Below are positions 23,841 through 35,917 of a stretch of DNA of 64,000 bases, one piece after another. The stretch spans positions 62,001 through 126,000 of the forward strand of contig NW_024589896.1 of assembly GCF_018446385.1 (NCBI RefSeq). Direction: 5' to 3'. The stretch is from Zingiber officinale. Lineage: Eukaryota > Streptophyta > Magnoliopsida > Zingiberales > Zingiberaceae. The translations under genes and the position numbers were made by a program. How positions within the stretch are numbered: the first letter of the stretch is position 1; each line of letters starts with the position of its first letter. The notes beneath the pieces were generated by a model. That model did not search any database. It was not told the origin of the DNA and saw only the letters and a program-made list of their open reading frames with translations.

Positions 23841-26073
23841 TCATGGGAGGTGATTGTTGATTAACATTTTTCCAGTCATCCCACAAGTTATAGCTTCTGT
23901 TGGGACATTTCTGACATTTTCAACACCTTCTGCAAATACTACACCCATGCCCATATGTAGGTGTGGTTCTATATGGCAGTGAAATGCCCAAACTCCAGGG
24001 TTGTCTGCTATAAACCTTAATGCCGTCCAACCGTAAGGAAAGATCACCACTGTGTTTCTGAGTGGAGGATTCTTCAGATTAAATGTTGAAACATCCTTCT
24101 CTTGGAATCTTCCATCCCCATACCCTAGCACCCAGAAGTCGTGCCCGTGCAAATGCCACGGATGTATTTCACTAACATTCTCTGCTATGGCGTTTGCATT
24201 TTGAAGGATTACGTCGATCGTGCTGTTGAATTGGAAAACATATGCGTTGGTACTTTGCGTCGTATTTTGATTTTTGGCTGGTCTCATCACATCATAATCT
24301 GAGGGGAAGCTCTCTGGCGGTATTTTAGTATCAAATGCATTCTTCAGATGATATCTCATGGACCCTAAATAAGGGGTGGCAGGAAGTGCTAAAGAGACAT
24401 TGTTGATAGCCCACTTAGTATAACCATCCATTTTGTTCTGGGTGTTGAGCAAGGCGATTCGCTTGTCAGCGTTGGGAGGGGGCTTCGGTGCGCCCTGCCG
24501 GGCGAGAATCCTGTACGTGAATGATTTGCTGCGGGCATAGTCATTCCATAGTGGGGTGGCCGGGGGACTAGATTCCGGTAATTTTGATGGGGCATTCGGG
24601 GGGTAGTTTATGATAGCCAAAGCAGATTGTGTATTTGGTTTTCTTCCCCTAACTCCGACGGAAATCCAGTAGTTTGATGATGTTTTCTGGTTTGTAGTGA
24701 CGAGCACCGAGTAACTTTCACCGGAATATATGTCCATATCATCCACGGTGAATGGTTCCACGTAGTTGCCGTCTGCTTCCACCACTGTCATGCTGTGATT
24801 CTGAACACGAGAAAAATAATCAGTGGTTTCATTATGGCAATTCAAATGACTAGTCGGCGATGGTTTAATTACTTACTCCGATGGCCAGATTCAGCGAAGC
24901 CAGTGAAGTGGCGCTCGCAATCCGCAGCCTGTATGTTTTGTTTGGAAGAACTTTGAGCACCACGGGTTCACAGTCTTTGCTTGTTAACTCGCATGCGCTG
25001 GATCCAGGGACAAGAGATGCGGCCAGGGAACAGTTAGTCTGCCCTCTGCCATTGATCAATAGACTCTGCACCCAAGCAAGAAGCGAAATCAGTGACGAAC
25101 GAAAGCCTGATGATCGATTCCGTGTGCTGGGAACTTCTTAATTTTGTATCTGCAGAGACTAATTAAGCTCGTCGCTTACTTGGGGTTCTCCGATCCATTT
25201 CATTGGTCTGGAAGAGAGTCCAACCATCTGATCATAAATGCTTGTATGGTACCAATCACTGAGGAGCAGATTGAACTCTCCATCGTACTGGAACGGCTCC
25301 TCTTCCCCATCAGACACGTCCACTATGAGAGACCCGTACAGCCCTGCAGCTCTCTGCATCCCGTAATGCCCATGGTAGAAATATGTGCCGGCCTGCATCG
25401 AACTCCAACAAGCAAAAAAACAAAAGTCAACCATCTACAATTAACTTTGTCAACTCATTAGAAAAGAAAAAGAAAAAGAAAAATCTAATTAACCTTGTCG
25501 ACTTTAAATCTGTAGAGAAAACTCTCCTCAGGATTGATGGCGCATTGGGAGATGGAGGCAGTCCCATCAGCCCAAGGTGTTCCATGCTGTTGAAAACAGA
25601 AACATACAAGGTTTAGCTGAAATTTCCAAACGTCGATCTTGTTATTGCTATGACTTGTGGTAGTGGAAAATAACTACTTGTAGTTCTTGTCCTTGTCAAA
25701 GTGGTTTAGAGTTTCTTTTTTTTTTTTTTTCTCTCAGTATAACAACTCCTCTCTTCTACCTTCGATGTAAACATGCCGTTAGCTTTAATGGGATGGCTCG
25801 CACACGGTTGTTTACCTGTCGGATACCGTGCCAGTGGATGACGACTCCTTCAGTGTGCAGAGTATTCTTCAGCTGGAGATGAATCGTGTCGCCGGCCTTG
25901 GCGCGGATGGTCGGGCCCGGGAACTGCCCGTTGATCGCCATCACCAGCTTCTCTTCGCAGTCCGGCGATGCGTATATGTAGCCCACCTCCCATTTGAAGC
26001 GCCTGACGGTGGCTCCGCCGACGGCGTGCAAAAGAACTGAGACGACGCAAGCGATGAGCAGGGCGTTGGCCAT
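23841..26073 (-). CDS. AAO: L-ascorbate oxidase (multicopper oxidase)
   Basis: Five exons on the minus strand: 26073-25816, 25586-25494, 25392-25180, 25065-24877 and 24800-23841. All junctions are GT-AG in phase 0, giving 570 residues, the normal size. Residues 1-21 are a signal peptide, so the product is apoplastic. Copper ligands are all present: HWHG (80-83), HGH (124-126), HPWHLHGH (464-471) and [12 protein letters not shown] (525-536), with the type-1 copper set His464, Cys526, His531 and Met536. [12 protein letters not shown] after the second motif is typical of ascorbate oxidase rather than laccase. The enzyme oxidises ascorbate with reduction of O2 to water, setting apoplastic redox state. 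An in-frame ATG at 26145 would add 24 residues; 26073 gives the better signal peptide. Confidence 0.94.
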
Positions 26074-26145
26074 GTTATCTGTGGTTGAGCTGAAGCTTGA
26101 GGGGAGGAGGAGAACCAAACAACAAAAGTGAGAGGAGAGGAACAC

Positions 26146-27702
26146 AAATGGCTCTTTGTATAAGCGAAGGAATCACTTTATTTGTTTTTTTTTTTTTCTA
26201 AAAAAAAAAGAAAAAAAAATTGGAGAAAGGTGAGAGACATGGTAGGACTAAAATGATGACAAGATAATACTTAACCTCGATTCTATTCTATAAAAAAAGA
26301 TTATTTGTAAAAGTGCTTGTAATGAATAGTTAAAAGTTCAGTAGGACATAATTATGTGATTCATTTAGAGATTTTTTTTTATAAATATATCGTAGTTAGT
26401 AATTGAATCATAAATATTTAAATGATAATTTAACATCTTTCTATTACATCATACTCAATACTCGGGAGCAACGTACCTATGACTAACTAAATTTCATAGT
26501 AGACTTTGGTTTATGAGCTTTTAAGTTTTTGTCTATGTTTGATAAATTTGTCAATATTTTTTATCCAAAAATTTGAACAATAATAAGGTCAAGAATATAA
26601 AAATTTACTAAACATTTGAGAAGTACCAAATTATTTATGGGTGAAAAAGTTCATAAATTTACCTTCACAAATAAAATATCAATTTAACATTGGATGATAT
26701 TATTTACAAGGATACCAAGGGGTGTTTGACTTGATGTTATACTTCTGTTTTTTCTTTTCAATTTATTTGGATAGTTAATAGAATTGATCATTTTTAAAAT
26801 TAATTTCCACTTATTTGGTGCAGTGGTAAAACAATTGGGGGAAAAAAGCAAAATCAAAATTCTAATTCTAATGGGAACCAATATTTTGAAGGAGGTGGAT
26901 AAATCTTGTACTATTGATAAATATTGCACAATTGCACATAAATAAAATTGATAAATTCAAACAAATATTTTTGACCTTAATTATCAAATTATAATAATTC
27001 ATCACGTGTTAGGAAACTATATAATAAGCCAAATATGTTTAAGTTAGTTATTACTAACTTATAAATATTATAAAATATTTTCACTATTATATTAGTTAGT
27101 ACATATATAGATAATTAATGACAGTTTTAACTTTTAACTAGATAGTATATTTATTGATGTATCAATTAATACTATTATTAATAGTTTTAACAAAAAATAT
27201 CATCATCTAAGTCTTTAATGCCAATTTATTAGATTTCATGATAATTTCTTTTAGTTTAAACAAATTTTCTAGTGTGCATAAACTTCTAAAATCTAAAAAT
27301 ACAAACTTGTTCATGTATATATCTACTTATTAAATAATTTTGTCACTACATATTTTCTATATTTTGTTAAGATTGAGCTCATTGAATGTTTGAACGAACT
27401 CAAGTTTGACTCGCCTCGTTTAAAGACATCTACATGGATGGAAAACGAACACAAAGCACCGAAAGCAAAATAAAAACATCAGTTGGATTCTTTGGCCACT
27501 TGCAACAACATGCTTTTCAAAAGAATATGTTTTTTTGGTGCTTGTTTGAAGGCTTTTGATCCAATTAGTCTAAGATGCTCAACTTCTCTTTAATATCATA
27601 GACCAAGAAAGAAGGTTCCATTGTTGAAATGGAAAGATTTTCTCTGTAATGGATCAAAGTAATTAAAGTTATGGAATTTCTAGGTGCATCTAACTTTCTT
27701 AT
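26146..27702. other. Intergenic, upstream of ascorbate oxidase
   Basis: Promoter-side region of the ascorbate oxidase gene. It is strongly AT-rich with poly-A/T runs (about 26185-26220). I find no ORF, RNA gene or element with matching ends. Confidence 0.5.
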
Positions 27703-27945
27703 AATTTTCTATTTTACCCCTTCTATTAATCATTATAGGATTGTATTCAAAGAATAATATCACTGTGATGCTAGAACATTAAAATGAGCAACACTGTTGA
27801 TTTTTTAAATACAATATCACTATAATGTGATTTTTAAAAATTATTAACATAGTGACGCTGATTTTTTAAATTCAGTGTCATAATGATGTTATTCTTTGAA
27901 TATAATATTATAATGGTTGATAGAAGGAGTAAAATGAAAAATAAG
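27703..27945. mobile_element. MITE-like foldback element with about 65-bp imperfect inverted ends
   Basis: The left arm (27703-27770, with TTTTACCCCTTCTAT and TTCAAAGAATAATATCA) pairs with the right arm (27880-27945, with TGATGTTATTCTTTGAA and GATAGAAGGAGTAAAA). The core is a further set of short inverted pieces. There is no coding capacity. The outer edges are approximate, as weaker pairing continues a little beyond. No target duplication was identified. Confidence 0.6.
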
Positions 27946-28643
27946 TATGCCCTTTAGTAAATTTAAAAGCTAGGTATGTGTTTTAAAAATTCCTTAATTG
28001 TAAGTGTGCCTTGGATCAATTCTCTATTTTCTTTTAATTGAATTTTTATAGGTTAATTTATATATATATATTTAAATTTTATGACAATTGTAAGCGAACT
28101 TCTATTACGACGTTATTGATGAGGAAAAGAGGCACGGAAAAGCAAATCTTATAGATAAATGATACTTAAAAAGGTTGAGGCTCATATGATCCTTGTCTTT
28201 ATTTATTTATAACTTATATAATTATTATATGTTTTGAAAGGGTATCGAATCAAGAAAAAAAAACACACCAAATTGTAGAGATGGGAGGTGTGATCGAATC
28301 AAATGGTTTAGTTTGTCATCAAATCGCCCAATTTGTTGGGATAAATGCTTGCGAGAAGAATAAGGAATGTTCTTATGCTTGTTCATTTAATTTGTTAGAC
28401 TTCAAAAACAAAAAAAAAATATATATAAAGAGAATGTGTGATTTTTATTTTGTAGTTTTGAAAAGAAAGTGATAACCACATCAATGTTCTTATGCTTGTC
28501 AATTTGCTTGTCCATTTGTTAGGATAATAGTTTTGCAATTTTTTATAATGTTTTTAAATTTGGATTTAAAATTACATTGGCTAAGTTGTCTCATTTTTTT
28601 TGTAATATAATAATGTATTAGGACTCATGCGCGGTTGGGAGAT
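27946..28643. other. AT-rich intergenic DNA
   Basis: No gene recognised. A 63-codon ORF at 28281-28472 has no familiar motif and is probably chance. The region is the left flank of the old gag-only LTR element. Confidence 0.45.
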
Positions 28644-30033
28644 TATTGATGCAATCGTCCTCAGGTCAAGATTGATAAGTTTAATTAAGTTTGAATGAGT
28701 TCGAACTTGAGTTTCAATGTTTAGACAATATATTTAGAAAATATCTTAAAGAAGTCAAGTAGGTCACTTGATGATATGCGAGAAAGGAAAGTCAAGTAGG
28801 TCGTGGAGGACTGGATACTTAATTGACAAAGTCCTAACTCGAGAGTTAGGTAAGGGTAAAGTTCTAACTGGATGTTAGGCAAGGCCAAGTCCTAACTACA
28901 AGTTAGACAAGGTAAAGTCCAAGTGGGTCAAGGAGGACCACACGTTGGTAAAGAAAAGTCATAACTATAATTAGGCAAAACGAAATCTAAATAAGTCAAG
29001 GAGCACTGTATTTGGTGATTAGAAGTCCAATGGAAAGTTGGCAAAGTTTAAGTTAAGTGAGTTAAGGTTGGATCAATCGATTGGATAATTGATTGATCCA
29101 AGTTCAATCAATCAGTGGATCAATTGGGAATGTTGTTGCAAGGAGGCATAGTTAATCGATTGGGTAATTGATTCAGCTGGAAGCCAATTGATTGAGGCAA
29201 ATTTTGCGAAGAACAGAGAGGTGCTGAATCAATTGGCTAATCGATTCAGCCCTCTTCAACTGATTGGGTAATTGATTAAAGTAGAGTTTTTTTGTGAAGC
29301 ACAATTTTATTGTGACCAATCTATTGGGAAAGTACCAAATCGATTGGGAGAAGCTCGTGATAAACAGTGGGCTTCTGAATCAATTAGGTGATCGATTGAG
29401 CTACGTGAATCGATTAGATGATCGATTGGGAGAAGTTCGACAATAAATAGGGGACTTCTGAATCAATTAGCGATCGATTAAGAAGCCTCATAATCGATTG
29501 AGAGAAGAAGAAAAGAGTCCTTACGAGGTTTGGACGTCTGGATTTTTTGGATATGATGTGACAATCGAATGGGAGTAAGATCAATAAATTAGGAACCCTA
29601 ATTTGCGGGATAGAAGACATTTGGAGGATTCAAATCAATAACTCTTTTTTCTCCACTCTTCATCGCTAATTCTTGGAAGATTCGAGAGAAGTGTTGCTGT
29701 ATTTTTAAGTCTACAAGAAGCATCTACAAGCAACAAGAGATCAAGAAAGCAAGGTTTTCATTTGTATTGTGTATTTACATCTTGTTTTCATTGTATTCTT
29801 ATATGTGAGCTTGTACGAGATTTTTCCACCTCCGGATTATTTTCGAGAAGTGATTTTCATAGTGGAATGTGTGCACTGTGTGAATTCTTGGATTAGTCAC
29901 CTCAAGGAGGTGGATATCAAGTAAATCCACCTCTAAGGGTTAGCATTGCTACGAGTTTTTCCGCTATAACAAATCATTATCAATGAAGCGATTAGAGCTA
30001 ATCACCCCCTCTAGCTCTTGGAGTGTCCTAACA
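28644..30033 (+). repeat. 5' LTR of the old gag-only element (1390 bp)
   Basis: It begins TATTGATGCAATCG (the terminal TG is mutated to TA) and ends CCTAACA before the PBS. It contains repeated AAGTCCTAACT..GGTTAGG units and many AATCGATT-type dyads (about 29050-29500). Confidence 0.7.
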
Positions 30034-30166
30034 AGTGGTATCAGATCAAAGTTACTCTTCATTGGACTAATCGTCGAGAGAGAAGAGAACTAGAGGAAGA
30101 AGAAGGTTTAAAGTGAAGCCCTAATTTCAACGGTCAAAGATTCATCATCAAGGAGCTCAACTTCCA

Positions 30167-32389
30167 ATGGATTTCAGAGATAGATTCAGATACGATATCC
30201 GAGCATCTCCACCCTATGGAATTAGGAGTTTTTCTACCTTTGGAAATTAAAGGTTGAAAATTTCTTTATGATGGAGATAGAACAATAGTTTGCCCTAATG
30301 GAGGAATTTCAAACTCCAATTGATGGAAACGGAAATCTCCTCAAGAAGAAGAAATGGAGCGAGAAGCAAATCAAGAGATGCAAGGTCAATGAGAAAATAA
30401 CCAAATTGTTGGTTAATCTATTGTCGAGCACCATCTTGTGCAAAATTGGAGAGTTGCAAGATGCTAAGGAAATATAGAGCAAGTTGGCAAAACTTCATGA
30501 AGATCCAACCTCTATGCAAAATTAAAACAAACACAAAGAGGGAAACTCATTGAATCAAGAAGAAGAAAATTTAGAAGTTGAAAGATGTTCAACATTCGAG
30601 GAGGAAACTGAAGAGGTATCCACCTCAAGGATTGAGGGGGAGTGATAATCATTAACACCGGAGCAAGAAGAATCTTCTACTTTTAGGTCAAATGAAGAAG
30701 AGTCTTGTGCCACCCTTACAAGAAAAGGTATAAAAACTTGAATTTATAAAAATAAAAATCATATTATTTGCTTTCAGTGTAGGGAGAATGGACACTATAA
30801 AAGTAAGTATCCAAAGTTGACTAAGAAGAAGAGTAAAATGACACCCAAGGGCAAGGAGAAGCCAAGGAGGTTGGCCCCGTGGTACGTAAAGGCAAGAAGT
30901 ACATTGTGTGCTTTTCTTGTAATAAAAATAGACATTTACCAAAACCAATGTCTAAAGGGAAAAAATCCAACTAAAAAGATAGAAGGAAGTTCAAGTCAAG
31001 GGGGAGCCTCCAAGGGTAAAACTAAGGTACCATTAGTTAATGGTACTTATCTAAATAGTGATAAAAAATATGCTAGAAATAGTGAAAATCCTAAAGACGA
31101 TTACAAGTCATTTCATGCTAAGACTATCATACCTAAGGTTAGAAAGGTAGATAATGGTTTAGGCAAGAAATCACAATAAGTTAAATATATGCCTTTATAG
31201 AAAAGTGTCTAAAGAAATAATAGAAAATCTAAATATGAGGATTTAAGGATAGAAAATCAAGTCTTAAGGTCAAGACTTGATAAATTAAAGAAGACCCTTA
31301 AAAAAGTGACAATTATTGTCCAAGGGCCTAAGAAGCAAAACCTAGGTTTAAGAAAATAAGTCATTCAATGACAAGAGAGTTTTGAGATACAAATCAAAAG
31401 CGAAGGAGAATGTACCTTCATACCATAGAGTTCCATATGATTATAGAACTAACCCTAGATCTAGGAGTCAAACAAGATTACAAAGGAGGTTATATCTAAA
31501 GTTAACCTTGAGGAGACTAGTATGACCAAGGCTTCTAAGGCTGCGTTTGGTAGCCTGTAATCTACCTTGTAATGTAATCCAGATTACATTACAAAGTCGA
31601 TTATTTTGTTTGATTTGATTTAAAACTTGTAATGTAATGTAATCTGGATTACAAAGCAAATGCTATGTAATCCGATTACATTACGAGGTCATTGTTTCAC
31701 TAAAGTTTAAATGCCGAATATACCCCTAGTCTGTTGTCGACCGCCGCCCGCCACCGGTCGCCGACCTTCGTCGCCGGCCGCCGCCGGCCGCTGGTCGTCG
31801 CCGGCCGCCGGTAATCGGTCGCCACCGCCGCTGCCAATTACCGGCCATCGATTGCCGGCCGCCGATCACCGTCCGCCTCCGCCACCGTTGCCCGCTGGTC
31901 GTCGCTCGCCTGCCGTCATCCATCGCCGCCGATTGGCGAAGACGGTGGCCTGCTGCGGCGACCGACGGTGGCGGCGGTAGCTGGTTGCCGATGGCTACCG
32001 CAAACTCCGGCAGAGGTGTGGCGACCGCCGATAGAGGTCACAGGATATTTTTGTCATTTTATAATAATATGAATTATATTCCTTATAAAAAATAATGGAC
32101 ACCAAACAAAAGAATGTAATCACCTTTGTAATCAAAGATTACATACATTACATTACTAAACGTAGTAATGTAATCGAGATTACATTACATTATAAATTTG
32201 ATTACATTACAAGCTAGATTACATTACACCCAACCAAACGTAGAGCCTAGGAAGATTATTAGGAAGGTATTAAGGGAAGTTATTCCTAATGAATATCTAG
32301 AACACCCAAGAAGCATCAATAGATTTTGGGTTCCTAAGAGTGTATTCTCTACATCCTATATGAGTTTAGAGAGTGTCAACTCAAATTAG
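30167..32389 (+). pseudogene. Decayed gag of the old LTR element, split by a MITE
   Basis: Plus-strand fragments include KKKKWSEKQIKRCKVNEKI, SKLAKLHEDPTSM, a zinc knuckle CFQCRENGHYKSKYPK in which the last Cys is Tyr, and a final exon-like piece PNEYLEHPRSINRFWVPKS at about 32280-32345. The WVPKS ending matches the end of the gag at 19952-21400, so the two families are related. Many stops are present (for example within EIEQ*F and KEI*SKL). The MITE at 31539-32247 interrupts it. Confidence 0.7.
31539..32247. mobile_element. PIF/Harbinger-like MITE with a GC-rich core
   Basis: The left end GGCTGCGTTTGG and the complement of the right end (GGCTCTACGTTTGG) are inverted repeats. The flanks are TAA (31536-31538) and TAG (32248-32250), consistent with a mutated TWA target duplication. 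Subterminal TGTAATGTAATC / GATTACATTACA strings recur on both sides. The core at about 31735-32040 is very GC-rich, with CGCCGGCCGCC-type repeats, unlike the AT-rich arms. The ORF at 31711-31980 is low-complexity Pro/Arg and not credible as a gene. Confidence 0.72.
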
Positions 32390-33656
32390 AAAGATAGTTA
32401 ATCCAACTTTGATAAAGTTGATACTTTAGGACATTTTTAAGATATTGTGACACCTTAAAAGTGAAAGGTTTAATCTTTACTCTTGAAGAGTAAAAGTGCG
32501 CCAATATTTTTGAGGAGTTGATAATTAAATTGGCACAATTTAATTAAAAGTCAAAGAAATGTCAAGTTGGGATTTTGATATTTTCTTAGGAAGATAAGGA
32601 TAACTAAGGCTTATTTTAAATTTAGTGATTAGTTAAGTGATACTTAGATAGAGAATCTAGGTATTTTATTTATGATAAAATTACCATATTATGTGTGCCC
32701 TATCATATACCATAACATCATATTTTACATTCATATTTGTTATGAAAAATATTATATGTCATGTCATACATGCATCATTATTTATGATAGTGGTTCTTTT
32801 TAAAGATATCCATTTTGATATATGTCATAACCATTTTCATGCATTGTCTTAAACTTCTTAAAAATAATGGCATCAATTGACATTGTAGGTTGGATGATCA
32901 ATGTTTTAATGCCTAATTAGATATGCATGATCCTTTAGATTTAGCGAAAACTTATTTACACCTCACAAGACATAGATTTGACTTGTATGTGTTTTTGAGA
33001 CACATTAGATACAAGTGAGATGTTAGAAAAATAAATAAAACTCAAAATTTTGATTTAGTGCATCCTTTTGAGTTTTAGTTTCATTAAAATAAATGATTAT
33101 GTGAAGTCCAATTATTGGGAAAGCAAATGTACATGTCATGTGAATTTAGTCCAAAAAACATGGTTTGGAATTTATTTTGAATCATTTCAAAATTATTTTT
33201 AGAAAACTTTTGTGAAGTCTATCTTTTGATAGGAATCACCAATAATTAGTTGGATACAAAATAGAGTGAACATTAAAGTTTTTCAATGGTTTCTAATTTT
33301 ATATCAATATTTGAAAATGAGAGTTATTTCCATAGAAAACAATTTTTCCCTGATAGTTTATGACATAAATAACGGCTACGTAAATTTTCATAATTTTTGA
33401 AAAATTATAGAATTATTTAGGGATTTCTGAATTTCAGGCTGAAATTAAAAATCAGGAAATCAGATACAGCAATCAATTAGTCAATCGATTATTATACACC
33501 AATCAATTGGTGAAGGATTTTTGTGTGCATAGAGGCTTATAAAATTGATCAAGTGATCAATTACACTCTAAAATCGATCAACTGATCGATAAAGACGGGC
33601 TTAATCGATTGAATCTCAACTTTAATCGATTGGAAAAGCTTGATTTTGGCTAAAAT

Positions 33657-35905
33657 TGTAACGACCCGCCTTCTACTGACTGGCTGTGAGGCCGATCGCT
33701 ACATTATGCTGTGCTAAATTACTATTGCGGAAAATCTGGATTGATTAAAATTTTACTAAACTGATTATTGTAAAATCTGAACTTAATATTCTAGGTGTAC
33801 CTAGGAGTTGTACACATGCTAGGGAAGATAATCTATGCCTCTCGGATGTCCTGCTAGCTGTAATCAGGCATTTCAATCGATCCATGAATCGATTGGGCTG
33901 TCGGATCGATCCAGTGATCGATCCAGCTTGATACCGGCACGGAGAAAAACTCTGGATCGGAGTACACTGATCGGTCGGTAGACCGATCCAGTGGCTCACT
34001 GATCGGTCGGCTGACCGATCAGTGAGCTTCTGTACCCTCTGTTCGCATCTGGATCGGCCGGCTGACCGATCCATAACAGACGCTAACTCTCTGTTCGCGA
34101 CTGGATTGGTCAGCTGACCGATCCAGTGGCACAACCCAATTCTGATCGATCTGTAGATCGATCTGGGTTTCTGATTTCGAACCAGAACCCCTGATTTCAG
34201 CACTATTTCGTGCCTCAATCACATTACATGTTCTAAGATGGCTAGGAAACACTCTAACAACCACAACTAACATTCTAACATCATAAAGAACAATGTTCTA
34301 AGCATAATAGAGTGCATGGTTAACTAATTCATAGCGATCAACATACTAAAGTGCAAATTGCTAAAACACTAAAAAGTATTAATGTTTAAACAAAGCTTGC
34401 TGGAGTTCCCTAAGATCTTCTTTCCAAGTTCCTGCCCACACACATCTTCGTAGCATTGTCCTCCAGCCTCCGCTAGTCCATCTTTCCTTTACCTTTATCT
34501 GCAGTATAAGGAAAAGAAAGTATCTATAAGCTTTCGCTTAGTAAGAAACCATCTACCTCACTAAAACATGCATTCGATGCAATATGCTTTTAAAACATGC
34601 TGTTTGAAAGTGCACTGATTAGACTGAAACATGGCATGTTATCATACATAGAAATCAAAGCTAGTCATGGCATACTATCATCTAAACATGTGTAATAAAA
34701 GTTGAACATGAACACTAAAGCATGGCATACAAAGTTAACCATAACTATCATGTGTAACAACAAGGAAAACTGAGCTGAACATGAATTAAACTAGTCTGGA
34801 ACTGAATTCAAACTCAACTAACATAACTGATCTTTGTGAGTTTGGAAAAACTATAATATAATAGATTAAAATACATAATCATACTGCTAATGGGCCCGAC
34901 AACTATACATGCTATGCGCGCATCCTCAACTAAACCCGGGGTTGCAAATCCTGAATTTAGCAAGGTTTACTAGGTTATCCAAACCTTGGGACCGACTATG
35001 GGAGCCCAGTCCAATGGATATCTAATCCTGTACAGTGCCACTACTGAAAATAAAATACTGAATCATAGCTAATTAATTTACCTTGCTTCTACTAGGTTAT
35101 CTGAACCTAGAGGCGACTGTGGGTGCCCACCCATTGGACCGTAGTCCCATATATGCTATGGCAAGGCTAACTAAACTATTTAAATGCTTCTATTGCATTT
35201 ACTGAGCTATTAAAATGCCTAAGTTGCATTTTTCTGTGCTAAATAATTTAATCGAACACTTAGTATGCACTAATTCGCATCCTTGTGCCGAAAGTCTACA
35301 TATTACTAAACTAAAACATGGAATTCACACGGAAGCTACTTATACTGCAGGTGAGGGGTTTTTTACCTCCTGTTCGGATTTTCTTACGATTCTAATTGCT
35401 GGATTTCCGGAGGAGACGATCCTTTCGACGATCTTCTCGTGTCTAAGCGTTCCTCTCGCGGAGGGGAGCATCCTCGTGTTGAAGTCGTCGCCGGAAAGTG
35501 TCCTTGGGCCGAACCTCAGCCTTCCTTGTGGTTGGCGCCGAGAGAGGGAGAGGAGAAGTGGGCGGGGGAATTAGGTTGTGGTGGAGAAAGCTACGATCCA
35601 AGAATTTAACTCTTCACCTAATTATTCCTATTTATATTAAGTGATAATTCCGGCCCAACTCCAACTTAAATAAAATTGTTTCCCTTTCCTTTCAGCACGG
35701 CCCTGCTGGGTTCACTTGGTTACCATGGTTCACCATAAGTCGTAGGACCCAATAGGTCTCGGGTTCAATTCCCGCTTAAGCTATTTTCATTTTCTATTTA
35801 TTTTTGCTACTTTCGCTACTCTAAAAATTCCATAAAAATATTCTAAAATTCCAGAAAAATCATAGAATATTTCTAAAATAGTTTTGAGAATTTTCGGGCG
35901 TTACA
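33657..35905 (-). repeat. Left LTR of the Tekay element (3' LTR, 2249 bp)
   Basis: It contains clustered GGATCGGTC / GACCGATCC dyads at about 33900-34165, a pair of similar blocks with ACTAGGTTATC (about 34968 and 35091), and a tRNA-like B-box module near 35762. A minus-strand TATA-like TAATATAAATAG lies near 35630. Confidence 0.93.
35762..35772 (+). other. tRNA-like B-box (GGTTCAATTCC) in the Tekay LTR
   Basis: GGTTCAATTCC lies in TCTCGGGTTCAATTCCCGC, which can form a T-arm-like stem CGGG/CCCG. It matches the polymerase III B-box consensus and lies antisense to the element. The same module is at 42864-42874 and, as a perfect GGTTCGATTCC, on the minus strand at 62301-62311. No complete tRNA cloverleaf was found. 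Confidence 0.5.
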
Positions 35906-35917
35906 ATCCCCCATACC

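Noticed and set aside
31711..31980. Proline/arginine-rich ORF in the MITE core
   Set aside because: Low-complexity translation of a CCG-rich repeat, with no domain and no expression signal.
35699..35785. A functional tRNA gene
   Set aside because: Only a T-arm/B-box-like piece is convincing. I could not build an acceptor stem, anticodon arm or A-box.
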